From Rubrivivax sp. (GTDB taxonomy: Bacteria; Pseudomonadota; Gammaproteobacteria; Burkholderiales; Burkholderiaceae_C), in contig JAEUPF010000094.1 of the NCBI GenBank assembly GCA_016790425.1, positions 1-38,886 of the forward strand: a stretch of 38,886 bases of DNA. The letters run 5' to 3'. A model generated the notes under the pieces. The model searched no databases and was not told the DNA's origin. It saw only the letters and a program-made list of their open reading frames with translations. Positions within the stretch are counted from its first letter, which is position 1. Each line of letters opens with the position of its first letter. A program made the translations under genes and the position numbers. Shown piece by piece: positions 1-12,114 of the stretch.

Positions 1-559
1 GCGCAGCAAGGAAGTCACGGTCGGCGCCGACGAGGGCCTGCGCCCGGGCACCACCTACGAGGGCATCAAGGACATCCGCAGCGCCGTGCCTGGCGGCGTG
101 GTGACGGCCGGCAACGCCAGCCAGTTCAGCGACGGCGCCGGGGCCTGCGTGGTGGTGCACGAGAAGTTCGCCGAACAGAAGGGCCTGAAGCCGCTCGGCC
201 GCTTCCTCGGCTTCGCGGTGGCCGGCTGCGAGCCCGACGAGATGGGCATCGGCCCGGTCTTCGCCGTGCCCAAGGTGCTCGCGCGCCTGGGCCTGAAGGT
301 GGGCGACATCGACCTGTGGGAGCTGAACGAGGCGTTCGCGGTGCAGGTGCTGTACTGTGCCGACCGGCTCGGCATCCCGATGGAGCGGCTCAACGTCAAC
401 GGCGGCGCCATCGCGATCGGGCATCCCTACGGTGTCAGCGGCCAGCGCCTCACCGGGCACGCGCTCATCGAAGGCAAGCGGCGCGGCGCCAGGCGCGTGT
501 GCGTGACGATGTGCGTCGGCGGCGGCATGGGCGCGGCGGGCGTGTTCGAGGTGCTCTGA
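1..559 (+). CDS. Thiolase (acetyl-CoA acetyltransferase family), 3' part
   Basis: The gene enters from the left edge, so only about the last 185 residues are present, read from base 2. Thiolases cleave or form the C-C bond of 3-ketoacyl-CoA with CoA. The C-terminal thiolase signatures are intact: NEAFA (about residues 107-111 of the visible part), the [11 protein letters not shown] motif with the catalytic His, and [10 protein letters not shown] containing the second active-site Cys. The first (acyl-accepting) Cys lies outside the window. It is followed after 43 bp by a haloalkane dehalogenase-like gene and then by acyl-CoA dehydrogenases, so it probably performs the last step of a beta-oxidation-like pathway. 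Substrate chain length cannot be told. Confidence 0.93.
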   Translation, partial: RSKEVTVGADEGLRPGTTYEGIKDIRSAVPGGVVTAGNASQFSDGAGACVVVHEKFAEQKGLKPLGRFLGFAVAGCEPDEMGIGPVFAVPKVLARLGLKVGDIDLWELNEAFAVQVLYCADRLGIPMERLNVNGGAIAIGHPYGVSGQRLTGHALIEGKRRGARRVCVTMCVGGGMGAAGVFEVL

Positions 560-602
560 GCGGCGGCGACGCCTGGCCGCAGCGAGAAGGAAAGGGGTCG
601 CG

Positions 603-1511
603 ATGGAAGTGCTGCGCACGCCGGACGAACGGTTCGCGGGCCTGCCGGACTGGCCGTATCCGCCGCGCACCCTCGAGCAGACCGTCGAAGGGGCGCCGCC
701 GCTGCGCCGCCACTACATCGACGAAGGCGCGCGCGGCGCCGCGGTGACGGCGCTGTGCCTGCACGGCCAGCCGACCTGGAGCTACCTCTACCGCAAGATG
801 ATCCCGGTCTTCACCGAAGCCGGCCTGCGCGTCGTGGCCCCCGATTTCTTCGGCTTCGGCCGATCGGACAAGCCGGCGGAGCAGGGCTGGTACACCTTCG
901 ACCGCCACCGCGACGCGCTGCTCGATTTCATCGAGCGGCTCGACCTGCGCAACATCGTGCTCGTCTGCCAGGACTGGGGCGGGCTCATCGGCCTGACGCT
1001 GCCGATGGCGATGCCCGAGCGCTTCACGCGGCTGCTGGTGATGAACACCGGCCTGGGCACGGGCACCGTGACCGAAGGCTTCCTGCAGTGGCGCGCCTAC
1101 AGCAACAGCCAGCCCGACCTCGCGGTGGGCAAGCTGCTGGCACGCGCCTGCCCGATGCTGAGCGCCGCCGAGGCGGCCGCCTACGACGCGCCGTTCCCCG
1201 ACGCGCGCTACAAGGCCGGCGTGCGCGCCTTCCCGAACCTCGTGCCCGACCGCGACGACGCACCCGGCGCTGCCCTCAGCCGCGCCGCCGGCGTCTTCTG
1301 GACCGACCAGTGGCGCGGCGACGCCTTCATGGCCATCGGCATGCAGGACCCCGTGCTCGGCGCGGCGCCGATGCGCGCGCTGGCCCGGCGCATCCGCGGC
1401 TGCGCGCCGCCGCTGGAAGTGGCCGAGGGCGGCCACTTCGTGCAGGAGTGGGGCGCGCCGATCGCGGCGGCCGCGCTGGCGCATTTCAAGCTCGCGCCGC
1501 CACGGCGCTGA
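603..1511 (+). CDS. Haloalkane dehalogenase-like alpha/beta hydrolase (DhlA-type, subfamily I)
   Basis: A 302-residue alpha/beta hydrolase. Haloalkane dehalogenases of the DhlA type replace a halogen on a primary carbon by hydroxyl through an Asp-ester intermediate. Visible: HGQPTWSYLYR oxyanion region (54-64), CQDWGG with nucleophile Asp124 and adjacent halide-binding-type Trp125, acid candidate Asp249 in GMQDPVLG, base His278 in GGHFVQEWG, and a cap-domain Trp163 that could be the second halide-binding Trp. The Asp124/Trp125 numbering and the RTPDERF N-terminus match my memory of Xanthobacter DhlA closely. The ATG follows a GGAAAGGGG-like ribosome site. It sits inside an acyl-CoA catabolic run, so the natural substrate may not be an industrial haloalkane. 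Some related proteins hydrolyse other bonds, so the function is likely rather than certain. Confidence 0.85.
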   Translation: MEVLRTPDERFAGLPDWPYPPRTLEQTVEGAPPLRRHYIDEGARGAAVTALCLHGQPTWSYLYRKMIPVFTEAGLRVVAPDFFGFGRSDKPAEQGWYTFDRHRDALLDFIERLDLRNIVLVCQDWGGLIGLTLPMAMPERFTRLLVMNTGLGTGTVTEGFLQWRAYSNSQPDLAVGKLLARACPMLSAAEAAAYDAPFPDARYKAGVRAFPNLVPDRDDAPGAALSRAAGVFWTDQWRGDAFMAIGMQDPVLGAAPMRALARRIRGCAPPLEVAEGGHFVQEWGAPIAAAALAHFKLAPPRR

Positions 1512-1564
1512 AGCGCGCCGGGCAGCGCACTCCCACCGCCGCACGCCACGCTCGCAGCCAGCGC

Positions 1565-3397
1565 ATGCGCCAGACCGTCGACTTCCTGCTCAACGACTGG
1601 CTGCGCGTCACCGAGCTCACGGCGCGGCCGCGCTTCGCCGAGCATTCGGCCGAGACGTTCGCGCAGGTGCTCGACACCTGCGAGCGCATCGCGCGCGAGA
1701 AGTTCGCGCCTTTCAACCGCCTGGTCGATATCGAGGAGCCGCGCGTCGTCGCCGATGCCGACGGCCTGCGCGTCGTGCTGCCGCAGGCCACGCACGACGC
1801 CTGGGTGGCCTACGCCGCAAGCGGCATGCTGGCCGCGGCGCAGGACGCCGAGATCGGCGGCATGCAGCTGCCCTACGTGGTCGAAGCGGCCGCCGACGCG
1901 TTCTTCGCCAAGGCCTCGGTCAGCATCGGCGGCGGCTTGCTGACGCGCGGCAACGCCAGCCTGCTGATGGCGCATGGCACGCCACGCCAGCAGCAGGTGT
2001 TCGCGGCCACCGAGTTCAGCGGCCGCTGGTCAGGAACGATGTGCCTGTCCGAGCCGCAGGCCGGCTCGAGCCTGTCGGACATCGCCACGCGTGCCGAGCC
2101 GGACGGCGACGACTTCGAGCGCGACCCGCTCGGCCCGCGCTACCGCCTGCGCGGCAACAAGATGTGGATCTCGGCCGGCGAGCACGAGCTCACTGAGAAC
2201 ATCGTCCACCTCGTGCTGGCGAAGATCCCGCGCGACGACGGCACGCTGGTTGCGGGCACGAAGGGCATCTCGCTGTTCGTCGTGCCGAAGAAGATGGTCG
2301 ATGCCGCGGGGCGCCTCACCGGCGAGCGCAACGACGTGGCGCTGGCGGGGCTGAACCACAAGTGCGGCTGGCGCGGCACCACCAACACGCTGCTCAACTT
2401 CGGCGAAGGCAGGTTCAGGCCCGGCGGCAAGGCCGGGGCCATCGGCTACCTGGTGGGGCGCGCCGGCGAAGGCCTGCGCTGCATGTTCCACATGATGAAC
2501 GAAGCGCGCATCGCGGTGGGCATGGCGGCGACGATGCTCGGCATGGCCGGCTACGAAGCGTCGCTCGAGTACGCGAAGAACCGGCCGCAAGGGCGGCCGG
2601 TGGGGCCGGCGGGCAAGGACTCGTCTTCGCCGCAGGTGCGCCTGATCGAGCACGCGGACATCCGGCGCATGCTGCTGGCGCAGAAGAGCTACGCCGAGGG
2701 CGCGCTGGCGCTCGAGCTGTACTGCGCCCGCCTCGTCGACGAAGCGCACACCGGCGACGCCGCGGCGGCGCGCGAAGCGGCGCTGCTGCTCGAAGTGCTG
2801 ACGCCCGTTGCCAAGAGCTGGCCGAGCGAGTGGTGCCTGGAAGCGAATTCACTGGCGATCCAGGTGCACGGCGGCTACGGCTACACGCGCGACTTCCCGG
2901 TCGAGCAGTACTGGCGCGACAACCGCCTGAACATGATCCACGAAGGCACGCATGGCATCCAGGCGCTCGACCTGCTCGGGCGCAAGGTGGTGATGGAAGG
3001 CGGCGCGGGCTTGAAGCTGCTGGCCGCGCGCGCCAACGCGACCATCGAGCGCGCCGGCCAGGTGGCCGGCCTCGCCGAGCCGGCCAACGCACTGGCCGCG
3101 GCGCTGCAGCGGCTGGGCGCGGCGACGAAGGCGGCCTGGGCCACCGGCAACCCCGAGGAAGCGTTGGCGAACGCGACGCCCTACCTCCAGGCCTTCGGCC
3201 ACGTGGTGCTGGCGTGGGTGTGGCTCGACGTGGCGCTGGCCGCCGCAGCGCGCGCGCCGCGTGGTGCGCTCGAAGCAGGCAAGCTGGCCGCGATGCGCTA
3301 CTTCTTCGCCTACGAGCTGCCGCGCATCGATGCGTGGCTGGGCGTCGTCGCGCGGCGCGAACCGCTGGTGCGGCAAATGCGCGAAGAATGGTTCTGA
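1565..3397 (+). CDS. Acyl-CoA dehydrogenase (long form with extra C-terminal domain)
   Basis: Predicted FAD enzyme of 610 residues that oxidises an acyl-CoA to the trans-2-enoyl-CoA and passes electrons to ETF. The dehydrogenase core shows MCLSEPQAGSS (FAD/substrate loop), KMWISAGEH, and the C-terminal FAD region with HEGTHGIQALDLLGRK, where Glu460 aligns with the catalytic base of this branch. Length near 600 and about 130 residues after the core match the form with the added acyl-CoA dehydrogenase C-terminal domain (PF12806 type), as in DmdC-like proteins. The open frame runs further upstream, but that part is out of frame with the dehalogenase gene and is not used. The ATG at 1565 gives the family-like start RQTVDFLLNDWL. 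Substrate unknown. Confidence 0.92.
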   Translation: MRQTVDFLLNDWLRVTELTARPRFAEHSAETFAQVLDTCERIAREKFAPFNRLVDIEEPRVVADADGLRVVLPQATHDAWVAYAASGMLAAAQDAEIGGMQLPYVVEAAADAFFAKASVSIGGGLLTRGNASLLMAHGTPRQQQVFAATEFSGRWSGTMCLSEPQAGSSLSDIATRAEPDGDDFERDPLGPRYRLRGNKMWISAGEHELTENIVHLVLAKIPRDDGTLVAGTKGISLFVVPKKMVDAAGRLTGERNDVALAGLNHKCGWRGTTNTLLNFGEGRFRPGGKAGAIGYLVGRAGEGLRCMFHMMNEARIAVGMAATMLGMAGYEASLEYAKNRPQGRPVGPAGKDSSSPQVRLIEHADIRRMLLAQKSYAEGALALELYCARLVDEAHTGDAAAAREAALLLEVLTPVAKSWPSEWCLEANSLAIQVHGGYGYTRDFPVEQYWRDNRLNMIHEGTHGIQALDLLGRKVVMEGGAGLKLLAARANATIERAGQVAGLAEPANALAAALQRLGAATKAAWATGNPEEALANATPYLQAFGHVVLAWVWLDVALAAAARAPRGALEAGKLAAMRYFFAYELPRIDAWLGVVARREPLVRQMREEWF

Positions 3398-3458
3398 TCC
3401 GCAACGCTGAGACGGCCGCGCCGCACTCGCGGCAAAGGCGCAGCAACCAAGGAAACCC

Positions 3459-4250
3459 ATGAGCACTCCCGTGCACAAGCTCTTCGACCTCACCGGCCAG
3501 GTGGCCCTCGTCACCGGCGGCTCGCGCGGCCTCGGGCTGCAGATCGCCGAAGCGCTGGGCGAGGGCGGCGCCAAGATCATGCTCACCTCGCGCAAGGCGG
3601 CCGATCTCGAGGAGGCCGCCGCCGACCTCGCTGCCAAGGGCATCGACGCCCGCTGGGTCGCCGCCGACGCCGCCGACCCGGCCGGCGTGAAGAAGGTCGT
3701 CGACGAGACGCTGCAGCGCCTGGGCCGCATCGACATCCTCGTCAACAACGCCGGCGCCACCTGGGGCGCGCCGGCCGAGGACTACCCGCTGGAGGCCTGG
3801 GACAAGGTGATGAACCTGAACATCCGCAGCATGTTCCTGTTCTGCCAGGCGGTGGGCAAGGCGTGCATGATCCCGGCGAAGAAGGGGCGCATCATCAACG
3901 TCGCCAGCATCGCCGGCCTGTCGGGCAGCATGGACGTCGAATTCATCGCCTACGGCGCGAGCAAGGGTGCGGCGGTGAACTTCACGCGCACGCTGGCCGG
4001 CGAGTGGGGCGAGCACGGCATCACCGTCAACGCGCTGGCCCCCGGCTTCTTCCCGAGCAAGATGACGCGCGGCACGCTGGAGAAGTTCGGTGCCCAAAGG
4101 CTGGCGTCGAATTCGCCGCTCAGGCGCATCGGCGACGACGACGACCTCAAGGGCGCGGCGCTGCTCTTCGCCAGCGCCGCGGGCAAGCACATCACCGGGC
4201 AGATCCTCGCCGTCGACGGTGGCGTCTCCTGCGTGCACGGCGGGGGTTGA
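3459..4250 (+). CDS. SDR family oxidoreductase
   Basis: A 263-residue classical short-chain dehydrogenase/reductase, probably NAD(P)-dependent oxidation of a hydroxyl or reduction of a keto group. The Rossmann motif TGGSRGLG is at 19-26, NNAG at 96-99, and the catalytic Ser150, Tyr165 and Lys169 are in place (NVAS, YGASK). The C-terminal LAVDGGVS ending is typical. The Arg/Ser after the Gly-rich loop and TSRK at the end of strand 2 favour NADP(H). A GGAAA-type ribosome site lies just before the ATG. Within this run it could act as a 3-hydroxyacyl-CoA dehydrogenase, but sequence alone does not fix the substrate. The thioesterase gene starts 4 bp after its stop. Confidence 0.92.
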   Translation: MSTPVHKLFDLTGQVALVTGGSRGLGLQIAEALGEGGAKIMLTSRKAADLEEAAADLAAKGIDARWVAADAADPAGVKKVVDETLQRLGRIDILVNNAGATWGAPAEDYPLEAWDKVMNLNIRSMFLFCQAVGKACMIPAKKGRIINVASIAGLSGSMDVEFIAYGASKGAAVNFTRTLAGEWGEHGITVNALAPGFFPSKMTRGTLEKFGAQRLASNSPLRRIGDDDDLKGAALLFASAAGKHITGQILAVDGGVSCVHGGG

Positions 4251-4254
4251 AGGC

Positions 4255-4791
4255 GTGGCCGGCGGCAGCACGACGCGCGCGCCGGGCCGCGGCCCTTCCC
4301 GCGAGCCTTCCCGCGGCCCTTCCCGCGGGCCCGTCCGCGGCACGCAGGGCGGGCCGCTGGCGTTCGTCGTGCACATCCCCTTCGTCGAGGAGATCGGCCT
4401 GCAGCTGTGGGCCGCCGGCGAGGGGCGCAGCGAGCTTCGCCTGCCGCTGGACGAGGGGCACCTGAACCACCGCCTTGTGGCGCACGGCGGGGTGCTGATG
4501 ACGCTGCTGGACGTGGCGATGGCGCAGGCCGCACGCACGCTGCACGTCCCCGGCGAGGCGCTCGGCCCGGCAGTGATCACGATCGAGATGAAGACCACCT
4601 TCGTGCAGCCGGCCACCGTCGAAGCCGGTGTGCTGAAGGCCACCGGCCACGTGCTGCACCGAACGCGCTCGCTGGCCTTCTGCGAAGGGCATGTGTTCGA
4701 CGGTGCCGGCGCCTTGTGCGTGCACGCCAGCGGCACCTTCAAGTACGTGCGGCCGCTGGTCGGCAAGCCCACCGGCGGCGACGGCGACTGA
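4255..4791 (+). CDS. PaaI-like hotdog thioesterase with repeat-rich N-terminus
   Basis: Hotdog-fold acyl-CoA thioesterase, about 178 residues if translation begins at GTG 4255, 4 bp after the SDR stop. The conserved part begins at IPFVEEIGLQLW and carries HGGVLMTLLDVAMAQAAR, the PaaI-type His-Gly-Gly and Asp active-site helix, then ITIEMKTTFVQP and a hotdog-like C-terminus. Between the GTG and the fold lies a stretch made of Gly-Pro-Ser-Arg units encoded by a 12-bp tandem repeat (4291-4338), not part of the family. A GTG at 4369 (VHIPFVEE) would give a normal-length enzyme of about 140 residues, so the start is uncertain. Likely releases free acids or recycles CoA in the pathway. Confidence 0.8.
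   Translation: MAGGSTTRAPGRGPSREPSRGPSRGPVRGTQGGPLAFVVHIPFVEEIGLQLWAAGEGRSELRLPLDEGHLNHRLVAHGGVLMTLLDVAMAQAARTLHVPGEALGPAVITIEMKTTFVQPATVEAGVLKATGHVLHRTRSLAFCEGHVFDGAGALCVHASGTFKYVRPLVGKPTGGDGD
4291..4338. repeat. 12-bp tandem repeat, four units
   Basis: Four adjacent 12-bp units of the form GGCCCTTCCCGC, the second and fourth slightly diverged. They read as Gly-Pro-Ser-Arg in the thioesterase frame. The position is between the end of the SDR gene and the conserved thioesterase fold. Confidence 0.85.
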
Positions 4792-4820
4792 CGAGCATGA
4801 ACGACCGAAGGAGCAGGGCC

Positions 4821-5834
4821 ATGAACAACCGCCGCATCGTCCTCGCCTCGCGCCCCGCGGCCGAGGCGACCACCGCCAACTTCCGCCTCGAGACGGTGCC
4901 CACGCCTGCGCTCGCCGAAGGGCAGGTGCTGGTGCGCAACCACTGGCTGAGCCTGGACCCGTACATGCGCATGCGCATGAACGACATGAAGAGCTACGCG
5001 CCGCCGGTGGCGGTGGACGCGGTGATGGTGGGCGGCACCGCGGGTGTCGTGGCCGAGTCGCGCAGCGACGCCTTCAAGGCCGGCGACACCGTGGTGGGCG
5101 CCGGCGGCTGGCAGGAGTGGACGGTGGTCGAGGCGGCGCAGAAGGGCGCCTGGCGCAAGGTCGACACGGCGCGCGTGCCGCTGGCGGCGTACCTCGGCGC
5201 CGTGGGCATGCCCGGCGTCACCGCGTGGGTGGGCCTGGTGCACTTCATCGAGCCCAAGGCCGGCGAGACGATCGTCGTCGATGCCGCCAGCGGCGCCGTG
5301 GGCGGCGTCGTCGGGCAGCTGGCCAAGGCGCGCGGCTGCCGCGCCGTCGGGCTGGCCGGCGGCGCCGACAAGTGCGCCTACGTGAAGGAGGAACTGCGCT
5401 TCGACGAGTGCATCGACTACAAGGCGCACCGCGACTTCGCCTCGCTCGCTGCGGCGCTGGACAAGGCGGCGCCGAACGGCGTCGACGGCCTGTTCGAGAA
5501 CGTCGGCGGCCTCATCCTCGACGTCGTGCTGTCGCGCATGAACGCGTTCGGCCGCATCGCGCTGTGCGGGATGATCGCCGGCTACGACGGCGCGCCGATG
5601 CCGATCACGCAGCCGCGCCTGCTGCTGACGCAACGGCTGCGGCTGCAAGGCTTCATCGTCAGCGAGCACATGCAGCTTTGGCCGCAGGCGCTGGCCGAAC
5701 TCGCCGAAGGCGTGGCCAGCGGGCGCTTGAAGTACCGCGAGACGGTGGCCGACGGCCTGGAGAACGCGCCCGAGGCATTCCTCGGCCTGCTCAAGGGCCG
5801 CAACTTCGGCAAGCAGCTGGTGAAGCTGGCCTGA
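4821..5834 (+). CDS. NADP-dependent oxidoreductase, zinc-free MDR (CurA / prostaglandin reductase-like)
   Basis: A 337-residue medium-chain dehydrogenase/reductase of the zinc-independent type that reduces C=C bonds of enones with NADPH. The N-terminal domain has the family motif HWLSLDPYMRMRM, the nucleotide-binding domain has AASGAVGGVVGQLAK, followed by GLFENVGG and CGMIAGY; there are no catalytic zinc ligands. An in-frame ATG at 4797 exists, but AAGGAG at 4807-4812 sits correctly for the ATG at 4821, which also gives the family-like start NNRRIVLASRP. The gene follows the thioesterase by 29 bp. Likely a detoxifying or lipid-derived enone reductase; the physiological substrate is unknown. 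Confidence 0.92.
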   Translation: MNNRRIVLASRPAAEATTANFRLETVPTPALAEGQVLVRNHWLSLDPYMRMRMNDMKSYAPPVAVDAVMVGGTAGVVAESRSDAFKAGDTVVGAGGWQEWTVVEAAQKGAWRKVDTARVPLAAYLGAVGMPGVTAWVGLVHFIEPKAGETIVVDAASGAVGGVVGQLAKARGCRAVGLAGGADKCAYVKEELRFDECIDYKAHRDFASLAAALDKAAPNGVDGLFENVGGLILDVVLSRMNAFGRIALCGMIAGYDGAPMPITQPRLLLTQRLRLQGFIVSEHMQLWPQALAELAEGVASGRLKYRETVADGLENAPEAFLGLLKGRNFGKQLVKLA

Positions 5835-5883
5835 TGCACGGGATGTTCTCCTCCTGCCTGCCCTGCCGCGGGAGTGGCTTGGG

Positions 5884-6357
5884 GTGAGCGCGGGCCGCTG
5901 CGGGCCGACGCGCTGGACCTGGGCCCGCTTCGCGGACCTGCGGCGCGACGATCTCTACGACGCGCTGGCGCTGCGCAGCCGTGTCTTCGTGGTCGAGCAG
6001 CGCTGCGCCTACCTCGACCTCGATGGCCACGACCGCGCCGCCTGGCATCTGCTGGGGCGCGACGGCAGCACCGGCGCGCTGCTGAGCACCCTGCGCGTGC
6101 TGGACGAAGGCACCAAGTACGCCGAGCCTTCGATCGGCCGCGTCGTCACCGCGCCCGAAGCGCGCGGCGCCGGCCACGGCCGCGCGCTCTTCGCCGAGGG
6201 GCTGGCGCGCTGCCTGGCGGCCTGGCCGGGGCGGCGCATCCGCCTCGATGCGCAGGCTTACCTCGAATCCTTCTATGCCGGCTTCGGCTTCGCGCGCGAA
6301 GGCGCGCCCTACAGCGAAGACGGCATCGCGCATGTTTTGATGTGGAGACTGCCATGA
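5884..6357 (+). CDS. GNAT N-acetyltransferase, ElaA-like
   Basis: A 157-residue GNAT-fold protein of the ElaA type. Supporting motifs are LRSRVFVVEQRCAYLDLDG near residues 30-50, the region typical of ElaA proteins, the acetyl-CoA loop RGAGHGRALF, and LDAQAYLESFYAGFGF at the C-terminal end of the fold. The start is GTG 5884. The last bases (ATGA, 6354-6357) overlap the start of the AidB-like gene, so the two are probably translationally coupled. Substrates of ElaA proteins are poorly known; the acceptor here cannot be predicted. Confidence 0.87.
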   Translation: MSAGRCGPTRWTWARFADLRRDDLYDALALRSRVFVVEQRCAYLDLDGHDRAAWHLLGRDGSTGALLSTLRVLDEGTKYAEPSIGRVVTAPEARGAGHGRALFAEGLARCLAAWPGRRIRLDAQAYLESFYAGFGFAREGAPYSEDGIAHVLMWRLP

Positions 6358-8035
6358 CGACCGTGACCCACGTGACCCACGAGGTGTTCAACCAGGCCGA
6401 ACCGCTGGCCGACACCAACCTCTTTCGCGTCAACCGGCCGCTGCGCGATGCGCTGCGGGCGCTGGCGCCGGGCTTCGGCGGCGAGCGCCTGGCGCGCCTG
6501 GACGCGCTGGGCGCCGAGATGGGCAGCGCGGCGATGCAACGCCATGCCCGCCTGGCCAACGCGCACTCGCCGGTGCTGCACGCGCACGACCGCGTCGGCC
6601 GCCGCGTCGACCAGGTCGAGTTCCACGCCAGCTATCACGCCTTGATGGGCGCGGCGCTGCGCCATGGCCTGCACGGCACGCCGTGGACCGGCGGCCCGCT
6701 GGCGCATGTCGAGCGCGCCGCCGGCTTCATGCTCTTCACCGAGGCCGAGCCTTCGGTGCTGTGCCCGGTGTCGATGACCTACGCGGTGACGCCGGCGCTG
6801 CGCGCCAACGCGGCGCTGCAGGCCGAGTGGGGCCCGCGTCTGGCCGCGCGCGACTACGACGAGCGCTTCGTCCCCGGCACCGCCAAGCGCGCGGTGACGA
6901 TGGGCATGGGCATGACCGAGAAGCAAGGCGGCTCGGACGTGCGCAGCAACACCACGCGCGCCGTCTACCACGGCGACGACGCGTGGGGCCGGCGCTACCG
7001 CATCACCGGCCACAAGTGGTTCATGTCCGCGCCGATGTGCGACGCCTTCCTCGTGCTGGCGCAGGCACCGGGCGGCCTGTCGTGCTTCTTCCTGCCGCGC
7101 CACCGGCCCGACGGCAGCGTCAACGCGTTCTTCGTGCAGCGGCTGAAGCACAAGCTCGGCAACCACGCCAACGCCAGCAGCGAAGTGGAGTTCGCCGACG
7201 CCAGCGGCTGGCTCGTCGGCGAGGAAGGCCGCGGCGTGCCGCAGATCCTGGCCATGGGCGCGCTGACGCGCCTGGACTGCGCGCTCGGCACCGCCGGCCT
7301 GATGCGGCAGGCGCTGTCGATCGCGCTGCACCACACGGCGCAGCGGCACGCCTTCGGCAAGCCGCTGGTGGCGCAGCCGCTGATGAAGAACGTGCTGGCC
7401 GACCTGGCGCTGGAAAGCGAGGCGGCCACGCTGCTGGCGCTGCGGCTGGCGCTGACGGTGGACCGCACCGAGAACGGCGCCGGCGGAGCCGACGCCGCGC
7501 ACGAGCAGGTGATGCGCCGGCTGCTGACGCCGGTGGCCAAGTTCTGGGTCTGCAAGCGCGGCAGCCACTTCGGCCAGGAGGCGATGGAGTGCCTGGGCGG
7601 CAACGGTTATGTCGAAGCGGCCGGTGAAGGCGTGATGGCGCGCATCTACCGCGAGCTGCCGCTGAACAGCATCTGGGAAGGGGCCGGCAACATCATGGCG
7701 CTGGACCTGCAGCGCGCGCTGCGCGGCGCCGACGTGGCGCCGGCCATCGAGCACGAACTGCGCGGCGCGCGCGGCGCGCACGAGGCGCTGGACGCCGCGG
7801 CAGCGCGCGTGCTGGCGGCCATCGACGGCGGCGTGCCCGAAGCGCAGTCGCGCATCCTGGCGCGCGACACGGCGCTGGTGCTGCAGGCGGCCCTGCTGCA
7901 CCGCGTTTCGCCGCCGGCCGTCTTCGAGGCCTTCTGCGGCGCGCGCCTGGGTGCCGGCAGCGATGTCTTCGGCGTGCTCGGCAGCAGCGTCGACGTCGAC
8001 CCGATCATCGAGCGGGCGATGCCGGTGGAGGCCGC

Positions 8036-8039
<4 letters not shown>
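6354..8039 (+). CDS. AidB-like acyl-CoA dehydrogenase
   Basis: A 561-residue flavoprotein of the AidB branch of acyl-CoA dehydrogenases (E. coli AidB is about 540). Branch markers are FNQAEPLADTNLF at the N-terminus, MGMTEKQGGSDVRSNTT in the FAD loop and CLGGNGYVE, with NSIWEGAGNIMALDLQRAL carrying Glu442 at the usual catalytic position. E. coli AidB is an alkylation-response protein that binds DNA and has weak isovaleryl-CoA dehydrogenase activity; many homologues in catabolic operons are probably true dehydrogenases. The start overlaps the acetyltransferase stop and the stop overlaps the next SDR start, both as ATGA, so the three form a coupled unit. Confidence 0.9.
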
Positions 8040-11159
<3,120 letters not shown>

Positions 11160-11222
11160 CCGAGCGGCGCGCGCGGCATACTGCGGCTCGCGCCCGACGA
11201 CCACACTCGAGGAGACCCACCC

Positions 11223-12101
11223 ATGCGCATCGCACCGCTCGCTTCATCGTTCGCTGTCGCCGCCCTGGCCCTGGCCAGTGCCGCCGCCGGCGCCGCCTGC
11301 CTCGGCGACGCCGAGGTCGTGGCCCTGGCCGAGGCTTACCTCGCCAAGCGCCCGGCCAACAACCCCGAGGGCCTCTCGGCTGCCGACGGCGAGTGCACGC
11401 GCGCCAAGTTCAACCGTCTGCTCGCGGTGCAGATGGGGCCGGTGGTCGGCTACAAGGCCGGGCTCACCAATCCGGCGGTGCAGAAGCGCTTCAACCACGA
11501 CTCGCCGGTGTGGGGCACGCTGTACGAGTCGATGCTGCTCAAGGACGGCGCCGTCGTCGACGCCGCCTTCGGCGCGCGGCCGCTGTTCGAGGCCGACATG
11601 CTGGTGCGCGTCAGCGACGCCGCGATCAACCAGGCGCAGACCCCCGCCGACGTGCTGGCGGCCATCGACCAGGTGATCCCGTTCATCGAGCTGCCCGACC
11701 TCGTCGTGCAGGCGCCGCCGCGGCTGAACGGCGCCGCCGTCAACGCCATCAACGTCGGCGCGCGCCTGGGCGTGATGGGCGCGCCGATCGCCGTGCCGGC
11801 GACGCGCGCCGAGCGCTTCGCGCTGCTCGACGCGCTGCGCGACATGGTCGTCGTCGTCAGCGAAGGCGGCAAGGAGGTCGACCGCGGCAAGGGCAGCGAC
11901 GTGCTCGAGCACCCGCTGAACGCCGTCGTCTGGCTGGCCAAGGACCTGGCGCGCAGCGGTGGCGGCGCGGCCATGAAGCCGGGCGACCTGATCAGCCTGG
12001 GCTCGTTCTCGCGCCTGATGCCGCCCAAGGCGGGGCAGGGCGTCGAGGTCGTCTACTGGGGCCTGCCGGGGCGGCCGGCGGTGCGCGTCTCGTTCCGCTG
12101 A
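11223..12101 (+). CDS. Exported 2-keto-4-pentenoate hydratase-like protein
   Basis: A 292-residue protein with a clear N-terminal signal peptide ([20 protein letters not shown], cleavage near AAGA-AC around residues 24-25), so it should be periplasmic. The mature part resembles the MhpD/FAH-type hydratase fold: [16 protein letters not shown] matches the hydratase family's GYKIGLT motif, and later parts show FEADMLVRV where cytosolic enzymes have an acidic metal-site motif, and [20 protein letters not shown] near the end. A GAGGAG-type ribosome site precedes the ATG. It lies between ligA and def. Hydratases of this family are usually cytosolic, so export suggests a different role, perhaps ligand binding. 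Fold moderately sure, function not. Confidence 0.75.
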   Translation: MRIAPLASSFAVAALALASAAAGAACLGDAEVVALAEAYLAKRPANNPEGLSAADGECTRAKFNRLLAVQMGPVVGYKAGLTNPAVQKRFNHDSPVWGTLYESMLLKDGAVVDAAFGARPLFEADMLVRVSDAAINQAQTPADVLAAIDQVIPFIELPDLVVQAPPRLNGAAVNAINVGARLGVMGAPIAVPATRAERFALLDALRDMVVVVSEGGKEVDRGKGSDVLEHPLNAVVWLAKDLARSGGGAAMKPGDLISLGSFSRLMPPKAGQGVEVVYWGLPGRPAVRVSFR

Positions 12102-12114
12102 ACGCAAGCCGCGC

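Noticed and set aside
755-1564. Upstream extension of the acyl-CoA dehydrogenase frame
   Set aside because: It overlaps the dehalogenase in another frame and reads as low-complexity Arg/Pro/Ala. The family-like N-terminus begins at 1565.
2415-5669. Minus-strand open frame of 1084 codons
   Set aside because: Antisense shadow of the acyl-CoA dehydrogenase, SDR, thioesterase and CurA-like genes, whose plus-strand products have intact motifs.
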